Shown here one piece after another: positions 24,855 through 33,484 of a stretch of DNA of 64,000 nt. The stretch lies in contig JALNYT010000006.1 in assembly GCA_023229685.1 (NCBI GenBank), positions 1-64,000 on the forward strand, given 5' to 3'. The position numbers and the translations under genes are program-made. Each line of letters begins with the position of its first letter. The stretch's first letter is position 1. Source of the stretch: Sulfuritalea sp. (GTDB lineage: Bacteria > Pseudomonadota > Gammaproteobacteria > Burkholderiales > Rhodocyclaceae). The notes beneath the pieces are model-generated. The model searched no databases. It saw only the letters and a program-made list of their open reading frames with translations, and was not told the origin of the DNA.

Positions 24855-27140
24855 TCAATACTTGACGCGGGCGAAATAGGTCTTCTGCGTGGCATCGAGT
24901 GCCTGACGCAGGGTCACAATTCCCATGTCCGCGAGCAGCGGAATCATCTTGAGGAACACTTCACCGGTGACATAGGCGTCGCCCAGCGCGGTGTGACGAC
25001 CGATGACATTGATACCGAGCCGTTCCGCAATGCTCTCCAGCCGGTGCGATTCCTGATTGGGATGAATCACCGCCGACAGCAGCAGGGTATCGAGCACCGG
25101 CTGGGTAAAACGCACGCCGAGACTGTCTTCCTTCAATTGCAGAAAGCGCATGTCGAACGCAGCGTTGTGTGCCACCAGAATGGTCTCGGCACAGAACTCG
25201 TGGAATGCGGGAAGCACCACATCCAGCCTGGGCTGACCATTGACCATGGCCTCGGTAATGCCGTGAATCAGCATGCCTTCCGGCTTCAGCGGGATCACCG
25301 GGTCAACCAGCTGATCGAATATTTCCTGCCGCAGCAGGCGATTGTTCACGATGCGTACGGCGCCCATCTGGATGATTTCATCGCCATTGGAGGGCTGCAA
25401 CCCCGTGGTTTCGGTGTCGAATACCGAATACACGAGGTCGGTCAGCCGGCGGTCCGGGTCGATGCCGGAGCCTTCGGCATCGCGCGCGGCGAACAAGTCG
25501 AAATCGTAATACTCGGGGCGGCTGTCGCTGTGAAGATGCTGCGCCTGATCCAGCACCTGTCCATGGGGCGTCACCGCCGCCGGCAGCACGATACGGAAGA
25601 AGGCATTGTGCGCGGCCTTGTCGCGCTGGTACCAGATTTCTCCGCCGTGGCGGTCGACCACGTCGCGCAGCGTCAGCGGACTGGTCTCGGCGCCGACGTT
25701 CATCGGCTCCAGTTCCCACGTGTATAGGGTCTCCGACGAGACCGGGGTACCCGACCAGATCAGGTCGACGAAGACCATTTTTCCCTCCGCGCAAACGCGC
25801 AGACGCAATTCGCGAATGGCATAGTCATCCTGCAGCCGTGAAGCGAGGAAAGTGATGGCCTGAATCAGGGCGAAGCTGTCCACCCGTATCCACAGGCTCG
25901 TATCCTGGTCTTCGTTCTTGATCGGCAGATTCAGGCGGTCGCCGACGCGGCGGGCCGCGGCGGCGACGATGTCGATCGCCAGCACGTCTTCCAGCGGCCA
26001 GCGCGTCTTCAGCGAATCCGCAAAGCGGCTCATGGTGGTCGCGAGACGCTGACTCATGGCCGCCGCCTCGTCCGCGATCACGCGCGTGAAGCGCTCGCGG
26101 TAATCGGCTTCCATCTCCGGCGAGTCGATCAGCGTCTCCACCGCGGCGCGGATGTTGCCCAGCGCCGCGCGATTGCCATCGGTCAGGGATTGCAGCGCCT
26201 GATCGCGTTCCGTCTCGCGCTCGAAATTCCGCGTGATGTTCTCGATGGTCAGCACGTAGCCCGTCACTTCAAGCTCGGCACCGGGCATGGTTGCCGTTGG
26301 CACTTCATGGGCAGGCGCAGCCTGACCACTAATGTCGTCACCCCCCTGCTCGGCAGGGGGGGCGGGGGGGATGCCAACCCTTTCAGCCCGCTCGGCGGAG
26401 CCGAGCACCGGAGCCATCTGCGCCCTAAGCAACTGGCCGGCGCGCGTCGAAGTGATGAAATTGGCCGTCGGCTCGGCACTGCCCCGGCGCAACCGCTGCT
26501 GGATGTTCTCCAGCGCATGGGTGATCTGTCCGCGCTCGAGAATGGAAAAAATCGACCGGCCGAGACCGATCAGCGCGCCGCCGCTCATCGACGTCGGGCC
26601 CTGCGCCAGCGCCTTGAACTGCAGCCGCGCACGGTTGTTGTAGAGCAGGATGCGGCCATCCAGATTGCATACCACGACGCCCAGGGCCAGTTCCGACATC
26701 AGCGCGGCGAGGCGGTTCTTTTCCTCTTCCACCGTGGCCTTGGCCCGACTGATCTGCTCTTCGACATCATTCAGCAGTTCGTCGCGCTGCTGCGCCAGAT
26801 CGTTGGCGGCACGTGCCAGTTCGCGCACTTCGGGAGGGCCTTCGGGTGCCACGCGGAAGTTGCGATTGGCGCCCAGCATCAGGCGCAGGGTCTCGGCCAT
26901 GCGCAACAGGCCATGCACATACTGCTGGAACAGACCGCGCAGCAGCAGCAGGCCGGCAATCAGGCCGAACAGCGTAATCAGGGCACCCACCGGCAAACGC
27001 GGGACGAGGAATTCGGCAAATGCCGCACGCTCCGCCTCTTTCGCGTCCGCCAGCAGGAGCAGGCCGGTAAGTGCGAAGGGGCCGGTCATCAGCAGCCCCA
27101 GCACGCAGGCCGCGAGAATGAAACGAAGCCTTGCCTTCAT
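24855..27140 (-). CDS. Membrane sensor fused to a DnaQ-type 3'-5' exonuclease
   Basis: A 761-residue fusion. Two N-terminal membrane helices (residues about 5-30 and 50-72) lead to a HAMP/coiled-coil region, a PAS-like domain (about 145-300), and a histidine-kinase-like dimerisation/ATPase region without an obvious phospho-acceptor H-E/D-x-R/T-P motif. The C-terminal domain is a DEDDh exonuclease: FDTETTG (motif I), HNAAFDMRFL (II) and HTALGDAYVTGEV (III). Such fusions accompany DUF294 proteins, but the nucleic acid or nucleotide substrate is unknown. The ATG overlaps the response-regulator stop. An 83-bp palindromic insert lies in frame in the PAS region. Confidence 0.85.
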   Translation of the reverse strand: MKARLRFILAACVLGLLMTGPFALTGLLLLADAKEAERAAFAEFLVPRLPVGALITLFGLIAGLLLLRGLFQQYVHGLLRMAETLRLMLGANRNFRVAPEGPPEVRELARAANDLAQQRDELLNDVEEQISRAKATVEEEKNRLAALMSELALGVVVCNLDGRILLYNNRARLQFKALAQGPTSMSGGALIGLGRSIFSILERGQITHALENIQQRLRRGSAEPTANFITSTRAGQLLRAQMAPVLGSAERAERVGIPPAPPAEQGGDDISGQAAPAHEVPTATMPGAELEVTGYVLTIENITRNFERETERDQALQSLTDGNRAALGNIRAAVETLIDSPEMEADYRERFTRVIADEAAAMSQRLATTMSRFADSLKTRWPLEDVLAIDIVAAAARRVGDRLNLPIKNEDQDTSLWIRVDSFALIQAITFLASRLQDDYAIRELRLRVCAEGKMVFVDLIWSGTPVSSETLYTWELEPMNVGAETSPLTLRDVVDRHGGEIWYQRDKAAHNAFFRIVLPAAVTPHGQVLDQAQHLHSDSRPEYYDFDLFAARDAEGSGIDPDRRLTDLVYSVFDTETTGLQPSNGDEIIQMGAVRIVNNRLLRQEIFDQLVDPVIPLKPEGMLIHGITEAMVNGQPRLDVVLPAFHEFCAETILVAHNAAFDMRFLQLKEDSLGVRFTQPVLDTLLLSAVIHPNQESHRLESIAERLGINVIGRHTALGDAYVTGEVFLKMIPLLADMGIVTLRQALDATQKTYFARVKY
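26296..26378 (-). repeat. Palindromic insert inside the sensor-exonuclease gene
   Basis: The element is bounded by GTTGGCA (26296-26302) and its exact complement TGCCAAC (26372-26378). Inside is a 9-bp perfect stem, CCCCCCTGC against GCAGGGGGG, with a 3-base loop (26341-26361). It encodes a proline/glycine-rich loop (VGIPPAPPAEQGGDD...) in the PAS region. A further perfect stem, GCTCGGC/GCCGAGC, lies just beside it at 26391-26407. Confidence 0.7.
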
Positions 27141-27502
27141 GCCAGCATTGACTTGATCTGGAGGACGAGGTCCTTGGTCGAGAACGGTTTGGTGATATAG
27201 ACATCGGCACCCAGCGCCAGCCCCTTGGCGACCTCCGACTCGCGGCCCTTGGCGGTCAGCATGATGATTTTTACGCCCACCAGCGCCTGATTGGCGCGCA
27301 AGGCCTGACAGACCTCGAAGCCGGACTTCTTCGGCATCATCACGTCGAGCAGGATCAGGTCCGGGAGAAACGTTGACGCGAGTTGCAGAGCGACCTCACC
27401 GTCGGTGGCGACCGCGACCTGGAAGCCCTCTTTCTTCATCAGGTACTCGAGTGAGATCACGATGTTCGGCTCGTCATCAACAATCAGGATGCGATGGCTC
27501 AC
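27137..27502 (-). CDS. Single-domain CheY-like response regulator
   Basis: A 121-residue receiver domain with the acidic pair DDE (residues 9-11), phospho-acceptor D in LILLDVMMPKKSGFEV (about residue 52), the conserved T in IIMLTAKG and K in YITKPFS. There is no output domain, so it should act through protein contact. It lies 23 bp behind the SSF-histidine kinase and overlaps the sensor-exonuclease gene by 4 bp, so those three probably form one pathway. Confidence 0.92.
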   Translation of the reverse strand: MSHRILIVDDEPNIVISLEYLMKKEGFQVAVATDGEVALQLASTFLPDLILLDVMMPKKSGFEVCQALRANQALVGVKIIMLTAKGRESEVAKGLALGADVYITKPFSTKDLVLQIKSMLA

Positions 27503-27525
27503 GGATATCCCCCTGGCGATCTGTC

Positions 27526-30366
27526 TTATTTGCGGCCGCTGCGCTTGAGGTCGACACCGCCGGCCTCCGCCTGCAACGAAACTGCGTTGTCGGCATTATC
27601 GCCCGCCTGCCGGGGCAGCGCGAACACAAAACGCGCACCGGCACCCGCGGTGCTTTCGACCCACAGCCTGCCGTTGAAATACTCGATGATCTGGCGGCTG
27701 ATGGGCAGACCGAGGCCGGTACCCTGCGGCTTGTCGGTGAGAACGTCGGCGGTGCCCGCGCCCTGGTGGAACTTGTCGAAAATCACTTCCTGATCCTCAG
27801 CCCGGATGCCGGGGCCGTTGTCGGTGACAGTGACGCGCACCTCTTCCGCCGTTGCCTGCCCGCGAAGCGGATTTCCAGGCACGCAGAGCGCGCCGGCGCC
27901 GACCTTCACATGACCGGTGTCGGCCGGAACGAACTTGAGCGCGTTGGACAGCAGATTGACCAGGACCTGCATCAACCGGTCGCGGTCGGCGAGCACGGTG
28001 AGCCCCGTCTGGCGCGCATCGATTTCGAGCGTGACGCGCTTCTCGGCGAAGAGGACGGTCAGCGATTCGGCCGCTTCGCGGATCACCTCGGCCACATCCA
28101 CGGCGGCCACGGTCCATTCGGCACGGCCGGATTCGAGCTTGGCCAGATCGAGAATCTGGTTGATCAGCCGCGACAGCCGCACGGCCTCGCTGACGATGAT
28201 GCCGAGAAAGCGTACGCGTTGATTCAAATCTATCTTCGGATCCTCCTGCAACATTTCGGAGAAGGCGCGGATCGAGGTGAGCGGCGTGCGCAACTCGTGG
28301 GTCACGGTGGAGATGAAATCATCCTTCATGCGATCCAGCTGTTGCAGGCGCGCATTGGCCTCCCGCAACTCCGCCGTGGCACGGGTCAGTTCCAGCGACT
28401 TTTGTTCGAGTTCGCGCGTGTAGGCGCGCACCTGCGAGGCTTCGTCGAGAATGTTCATCACCTCGTCGATGCCGAGCGGTTCCTCGGTGACTACCGATGC
28501 CACCATCACGCGCGCCGAGGCCGAACCGATGGCGCCCGCCAACAGGGTCTCCGCGAAGTTGACCAGGCGGGTATCCGCGGGAAGCTCGTCGATGCCCTTC
28601 AGCCCCCGCTGCCGCGCATGACGGGCAAAGGCTTCCTGCGCACGCTCGAAGCCGAGAAACCGTCCGGCCAGCGGCAGCAGATCGGTCACGCCGGCACCGC
28701 CGCGCCACGTCGAAATGCCGGCGGCTTCGGCGCCACCGACAAACAAGGTCGCCTGTCGCGCCTCGCGCAGGTTCGGCGCGCGTTGCAGGGAAACGCCGAT
28801 GTAGGCGCCCAGATTGACCAGCAGGCTCCAGACCAGGCAATGCGTGATCTCGTCGAGCCCGACCAGACCGAACAGATGCTGCGGACGCAGCAGTTCGATA
28901 CCGAACAAACCATGCGCGATGAAGCCGTCCGGCAGCCAGCCCGATTTGGCGAAAGACGGCAGCAACAGGGTATAGGCCCACAACACAAATCCGGCGGCCA
29001 GCCCGGCCAGCGCACCATCCCGGGTGCCGCCTTTCCAGAACAGGCCGCCGATCACGACCGGAGCGAACTGCGCCACCGCGGCAAAGGAGATAAGTCCGAT
29101 CGACACCAGCGCGTAGGCTTCGCCGGCCACCCGGAAGTACAGGTAACCGAGGCCAAGAATCACGGCGATGGCCCAGCGCCGTATCTCCAGCAGCAGGCCC
29201 GACAGATCGGGGCGCGTCGCCAGCCCGAGCATCGGCAGGCGCAGCAGCAGAGGCATGACCAGATCGTTGCAGACCATGGTCGATAGCGCGATGGTCTCGA
29301 CAATCACCATGCCGGTAGCCGCCGACAGGCCGCCGATATACACGAACAGCGCCAGCGCCTCCTGCTGGTGGGCCATCGGCAAGGTCAGCACGAAGGTGTC
29401 GGCGTCGACCGTGCCGCCGGGAAAGTGCAGCATTCCGGCCAGCGCCACGGGCAGCACGAACAGGTTGATCAGGAACAGGTAGAGCGGAAACATCCACACC
29501 GCGCGGCGCAAATGGCTTTCATCGACGTTTTCCACCACCGCGATCTGGAACTGGCGCGGCAGCAGCAGCGAGGCGAACAGGGAGAGAAATATCAGGGTGC
29601 CCCAGGTGCCGTAGGTCGCCGGAGAGTCGGCGGTGGTGAGACGGCGCGCAACTTCGGGGACCGTAGCCGCGCGCGCGAAAATGTCGCCGACGCCGTCGTG
29701 CATGCCCCAGACGACGAAGATGCCCACCGCCAGGAAGGCGACCAGCTTGACCACGGACTCGACCGCAATCGCGGCCACCATGCCTTCGTGACGTTCGGTG
29801 GCATCGAGATGGCGGGTGCCGAACAGGATGGTGAACACGGCCAGGATCATCGCCACGTAGAGCGCACTGTCCTGAAACAGCGGCACGGCACCGGACATGG
29901 CCGGCATGATGATGTCCGGATAACTGGCGAGGATCGCGAAGCTGTTGGAGACCGCCTTGAGCTGCAGGGCGATATACGGAATCACGCCGACCACCGCGAT
30001 CACCGTGACCATGCCGCCCAGCAACTGGCTCTTGCCGTAACGCGAAGCGACGAAGTCGGCAATCGAGGTAATCCGGTTGGTCTTGGCGACCCGGATCATC
30101 TTGTGCAGGATGAACCCGGCCAGTGCAAACAGCAGGGTCGGGCCGAGGTAGATCGGCAGGAAGCCGATGCCGCTGGCCGCCGCACGACCGACGCTGCCGT
30201 AGAAGGTCCAGGTCGTGCAGTACACGCCGAGCGACAGCGCATAGACCACCGGATTGGCGATCAGCGACCGCCCGCTGTCGGCGCGCCGGTCGGCATACCA
30301 GGCAATGGCGAACAGAATGCCCAGATACAGAAACGAGGCGAGAACGATGACCCAGCTTTGCAGCAC
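27526..30366 (-). CDS. SSF-family transporter/histidine kinase fusion (CbrA/CrbS type)
   Basis: A 946-residue protein. The first 500 or so residues are a sodium/solute-symporter fold with about a dozen membrane helices. A linker and coiled coil lead to the HisKA helix with FISTVTHELRTPLTSIRAF (His near residue 690) and an HATPase domain (NLLSNALKF, DNGPGI, GTGLGLPISRQI). CrbS and CbrA kinases have this layout and control acetate (acs) or amino-acid use; acs lies just upstream behind its own terminator, so acetate control is a reasonable inference. Residues about 824-837 (ALCVPGNPLRGQ) are an in-frame copy of the 41-bp repeat, placed between two strands of the ATPase domain. Confidence 0.9.
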   Translation of the reverse strand: MLQSWVIVLASFLYLGILFAIAWYADRRADSGRSLIANPVVYALSLGVYCTTWTFYGSVGRAAASGIGFLPIYLGPTLLFALAGFILHKMIRVAKTNRITSIADFVASRYGKSQLLGGMVTVIAVVGVIPYIALQLKAVSNSFAILASYPDIIMPAMSGAVPLFQDSALYVAMILAVFTILFGTRHLDATERHEGMVAAIAVESVVKLVAFLAVGIFVVWGMHDGVGDIFARAATVPEVARRLTTADSPATYGTWGTLIFLSLFASLLLPRQFQIAVVENVDESHLRRAVWMFPLYLFLINLFVLPVALAGMLHFPGGTVDADTFVLTLPMAHQQEALALFVYIGGLSAATGMVIVETIALSTMVCNDLVMPLLLRLPMLGLATRPDLSGLLLEIRRWAIAVILGLGYLYFRVAGEAYALVSIGLISFAAVAQFAPVVIGGLFWKGGTRDGALAGLAAGFVLWAYTLLLPSFAKSGWLPDGFIAHGLFGIELLRPQHLFGLVGLDEITHCLVWSLLVNLGAYIGVSLQRAPNLREARQATLFVGGAEAAGISTWRGGAGVTDLLPLAGRFLGFERAQEAFARHARQRGLKGIDELPADTRLVNFAETLLAGAIGSASARVMVASVVTEEPLGIDEVMNILDEASQVRAYTRELEQKSLELTRATAELREANARLQQLDRMKDDFISTVTHELRTPLTSIRAFSEMLQEDPKIDLNQRVRFLGIIVSEAVRLSRLINQILDLAKLESGRAEWTVAAVDVAEVIREAAESLTVLFAEKRVTLEIDARQTGLTVLADRDRLMQVLVNLLSNALKFVPADTGHVKVGAGALCVPGNPLRGQATAEEVRVTVTDNGPGIRAEDQEVIFDKFHQGAGTADVLTDKPQGTGLGLPISRQIIEYFNGRLWVESTAGAGARFVFALPRQAGDNADNAVSLQAEAGGVDLKRSGRK
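27855..27895 (-). repeat. 41-bp dispersed repeat inserted in frame, copy 2
   Basis: Matches 6514-6554 at 38 of 41 positions. It encodes ALCVPGNPLRG in the ATPase domain of the kinase, between HVKV and EEVRVTVTDNG, which read as a continuous conserved stretch if the insert is removed. Confidence 0.75.
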
Positions 30367-30367
30367 T

Positions 30368-30568
30368 TCAGTCGCTCCGGCTTTCGACCACCCAGGCCAT
30401 CTGCGCGATCAGCGCCAGCCATGAACCCATTAGCCAAGCATACAGCGGCGGCATACCGAAGAAGTCGCCGCTGTGGTTGAACACCGAAAGCAATGGATAG
30501 TTGAAAAAGAAGCAGCCGAGGAGAAAGAGAAAGGCGAGACGCTGCGCTGTGAGTCGGGAGCGGTTCAT
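30368..30568 (-). CDS. Small two-helix membrane protein
   Basis: A 66-residue product from ATG 30568 with a strong GGAGGTGAC ribosome site. Two membrane helices (residues about 10-25 and 43-60) surround FNHSGDFFGMPPLY. It resembles the short membrane subunits (DUF3311/DUF4212 style) encoded next to sodium/solute symporters. Its stop lies 1 bp before the start of the SSF-kinase gene, so it is probably a partner of the transporter domain. Family assignment is tentative. Confidence 0.7.
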   Translation of the reverse strand: MNRSRLTAQRLAFLFLLGCFFFNYPLLSVFNHSGDFFGMPPLYAWLMGSWLALIAQMAWVVESRSD

Positions 30569-30634
30569 GGGGTCACCTCCGGAAAGAGCCACTTGCAAAC
30601 AGCATGGTAACCAAGCCGGGGCGCGACCGGGTAC

Positions 30635-30667
30635 AAAAAAAGCGCCCGTCTCGCGAGGGGCGCTTTT
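30635..30667 (-). terminator. Rho-independent terminator of acs
   Basis: On the minus strand AAAAGCGCCC pairs with GGGCGCTTTT, followed by a run of T (TTTTTTT). It begins 19 bp after the acs stop and separates acs from the small membrane protein/SSF-kinase operon. Confidence 0.9.
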
Positions 30668-30686
30668 CTTCGGTCATGGCACGGCG

Positions 30687-32669
30687 TCAGGCGTTCTGTT
30701 TGAGCTGGTCAAGGATGCCGGGATTCTCCAGGGTCGATACATCCTGAGTGATCTCTTCGCCCTTGGCCAGGCTGCGCAACAGGCGCCGCATGATCTTGCC
30801 GGAACGCGTCTTCGGCAGGTTCTCGCCGAAACGGATGTCCCTCGGCTTGGCGATCGGACCGATTTCCTTGCCGACCCAGTTGCGCAGCTCGTTGGCGATC
30901 TTCTTCGCATCTTCCGCCGTGGGACGCGACTGCTTCAGCACCACAAAGGCACAGATGGCCTCGCCGGTCATGTCGTCGGGACGGCCCACCACGGCAGCCT
31001 CGGCCACCAGTGGGTTGGATACCAGCGCCGATTCGATTTCCATGGTGCCCATGCGGTGGCCGGAAACGTTCAGCACGTCGTCGATGCGGCCCATGATGGT
31101 GAAGTAGCCGGTCTTGGCGTCGCGCATCGCGCCATCGCCCGCCAGATACAGGTTGCCGCCGAAATCCACCGGGAAGTAGGACTTCTTGTAGCGCTCCGGA
31201 TCGCCGTAGATGGTACGGATCATGCCCGGCCAGGGCTTCTTGACGACGAGGAAACCGCCCTTGCCCCACTCGACATCATGGCCGGTCTCGTCCACGATCG
31301 CGGCTGCAATGCCGGGGAAAGGCAGGGTGCAGGAACCCGGCACCAAGGGCGTGGCGCCCGGCAGCGGGGTGATCATGTGGCCGCCGGTCTCGGTCTGCCA
31401 GAAGGTGTCCACGATCGGGCAGCGCGCACCGCCGACGTTGTTGTAGTACCACATCCAGGCTTCCGGGTTGATCGGTTCGCCCACCGTGCCGAGGATGCGC
31501 AGACTTGTCAGGTCGTAGTTCTTCGGGTGCGTCGTCGGCGCATTTTCGCCGGCCTTGATCAGCGAGCGAATGGCGGTCGGTGCGGTGTAGAAGACGCTGA
31601 CCTTGTGCTTCTCGATGGTCTTCCAGAAACGCCCGGCATCCGGGTAGGTCGGCACGCCTTCGAACACGATCTCGGTGGCGCCGCAAGCCAGCGGGCCATA
31701 GGTAATGTAAGTGTGGCCGGTAACCCAGCCGATGTCGGCGGTGCACCAGAAGACATCGTCCGGCTTGATGTCGAAGGTCCACTTCATGGTCACGATCGCA
31801 TGCAGCAGATAGCCGCCGGAACTATGCTGCACGCCCTTCGGCTTGCCGGTGGAACCGGAGGTATAGAGCAGGAACAGCGGATGCTCGGCACCCACCCACT
31901 CGGGCTCGCAGACCTCTGACTGGCCGGCGGTGGCGTCGTCCCACCAGATATCGCGGCCGGCCACCATGTTGCATGGACCGCCGGTGCGCTTGTAGACGAT
32001 GACCGTCTTGATCGACTCGCAGCCGCCCATCGCGATGCCGTCGTCGACCGCCGGCTTCAGCGGAATGTTCTTGCCGCCGCGGCACTGCTCGTCAGCGGTG
32101 ATGACCGCAACCGCGCCGGCGTCCTGGATGCGTTCCTGCACGCTCTTGGCGGAGAAGCCGCCGAACACCACGGAATGGATCGCGCCGATGCGCGCGCAGG
32201 CCTGCATGGCGACCACGCCTTCGACCGACATCGGCATGTAGATGAGGACGCGATCGCCCTTCTTGATGCCCTTCGCCTTCAATGCATTGGCGAACTTGGT
32301 GACGCGGATCAGCAGCTGCTTGTAGGTCACCTTGTTGACCTGGCCGCCGTCCGCTTCAAAAATGATCGCGACCTTGTCGCCCAAGCCGGCCTCGATGTTG
32401 CGATCGAGGCAGTTGTAGGAGACATTCAGGGTGCCATCGGCAAACCACTGGTAGAAAGGGGCTTTGGAATCGTCCAGCGACTTGGTGAAGGGTTGCTTCC
32501 AGCTGATGTGCTCCCGGGCCAAACGTGCCCAATAGCCGGCGTGATCCGTATCGGCTTCCTTGCACAGGGCCTCGTAGGCTGCCATCCCGGAAATAGTGGC
32601 CTTCTTGACCACCGCATCGGCCGGGGGGAATAAACGAGTTTCCGTGACGTTTGATTCGATGCTGGACAT
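30687..32669 (-). CDS. acs: Acetyl-CoA synthetase
   Basis: A 660-residue protein from ATG 32669, preceded by GAGAGGTGTCA; a 56-codon extension upstream is not conserved-looking. It carries the AMP-forming signature YTSGSTGKPKGVQH, the acetate/CoA regions WWYN-type (WMWYNN) and FWQTETGGH, and the C-terminal catalytic lysine motif PKTRSGKIMRR, a known acetylation site. It activates acetate to acetyl-CoA with ATP. Its length matches Acs. The SSF-kinase/response-regulator genes downstream are candidates for its regulators. Confidence 0.96.
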   Translation of the reverse strand: MSSIESNVTETRLFPPADAVVKKATISGMAAYEALCKEADTDHAGYWARLAREHISWKQPFTKSLDDSKAPFYQWFADGTLNVSYNCLDRNIEAGLGDKVAIIFEADGGQVNKVTYKQLLIRVTKFANALKAKGIKKGDRVLIYMPMSVEGVVAMQACARIGAIHSVVFGGFSAKSVQERIQDAGAVAVITADEQCRGGKNIPLKPAVDDGIAMGGCESIKTVIVYKRTGGPCNMVAGRDIWWDDATAGQSEVCEPEWVGAEHPLFLLYTSGSTGKPKGVQHSSGGYLLHAIVTMKWTFDIKPDDVFWCTADIGWVTGHTYITYGPLACGATEIVFEGVPTYPDAGRFWKTIEKHKVSVFYTAPTAIRSLIKAGENAPTTHPKNYDLTSLRILGTVGEPINPEAWMWYYNNVGGARCPIVDTFWQTETGGHMITPLPGATPLVPGSCTLPFPGIAAAIVDETGHDVEWGKGGFLVVKKPWPGMIRTIYGDPERYKKSYFPVDFGGNLYLAGDGAMRDAKTGYFTIMGRIDDVLNVSGHRMGTMEIESALVSNPLVAEAAVVGRPDDMTGEAICAFVVLKQSRPTAEDAKKIANELRNWVGKEIGPIAKPRDIRFGENLPKTRSGKIMRRLLRSLAKGEEITQDVSTLENPGILDQLKQNA

Positions 32670-32938
32670 TGACACCTCTCCTCTCGCATGTAACCGGATG
32701 AAATCCGGATGACTATTATCTTCCGCACGTCGGGAAGGCCGCCTGCAGTCGAGCACAAGGGCTTTCTGCCATGGAAAGAAACCGCTTCCGATGCTGGCTA
32801 TATTTGCCAATCTGATTAATTTTAAGTCGTTCTGCATTAAAGCGAAAGAGCCTTACATGCGACTTACGCTGCTTCCTGGTCTTGTCCACTGGCTCATGGG
32901 TTAATATTGCTGCCCCGCACCACCGCTATCTGTCCGCC

Positions 32939-33466
32939 ATGAACCGACTCATCAAGCCCCTTGAGTATTTCATCTTCTGGAGCCGCTGGCTGCAAGCCCC
33001 GCTCTATCTCGGCCTGATCGTCGCCCAGGGCGTCTATGTGTACCAGTTCATGCTCGAACTGGCTCACCTGGTGACCAAGGCCGGGGCGCTGACCGATTCC
33101 GAAGTCATGCTCATCGTGCTGGGGCTGATCGATGTGGTGATGATCGCCAACCTCTTGATCATGGTCATCATCGGCGGCTACGAGACCTTCGTTTCGCGGC
33201 TCGACCTGGAAGGACACCCCGACCAGCCGGAATGGCTCTCGCACGTCAACGCCGGCGTGCTCAAGGTCAAGCTGGCGGTTGCCCTCATCAGCATTTCGTC
33301 GATCCACCTGCTGCGCACCTTCATCAATGCAGAGCACGTCGCGGACCGCGTCATCGTCGCCCAGGTAGCCATCCACGTCGCCTTCCTGGTTTCCGCGATC
33401 GCCATCGCCTACACGGACAAGATCATGATGCAGACCTTGAGCGTAGGCCAATCAGCCAAACACTAA
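32939..33466 (+). CDS. UPF0114 (YqhA-type) membrane protein
   Basis: A 175-residue protein from ATG 32939; the TTG 19 codons upstream is less likely. It shows the family's N-terminus FIFWSRWLQAPLYLGLIVAQ, three to four membrane helices, and the conserved SIHLLRTFI and loop GGYETFVSRLDLEGHPDQPEWLSHVNAGVLKVKLA. Function is unknown. It is divergent from acs (270 bp gap with likely promoters) and is followed after 18 bp by the fumarase gene, so they may be co-transcribed. Confidence 0.9.
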   Translation: MNRLIKPLEYFIFWSRWLQAPLYLGLIVAQGVYVYQFMLELAHLVTKAGALTDSEVMLIVLGLIDVVMIANLLIMVIIGGYETFVSRLDLEGHPDQPEWLSHVNAGVLKVKLAVALISISSIHLLRTFINAEHVADRVIVAQVAIHVAFLVSAIAIAYTDKIMMQTLSVGQSAKH

Positions 33467-33484
33467 GCCACCAACGGAGCCGCC

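Noticed and set aside
30687..32837. 716-residue acetyl-CoA synthetase start
   Set aside because: The upstream 56 codons lack conserved sequence, and the ATG at 32669 has a ribosome site and gives the family's normal length.
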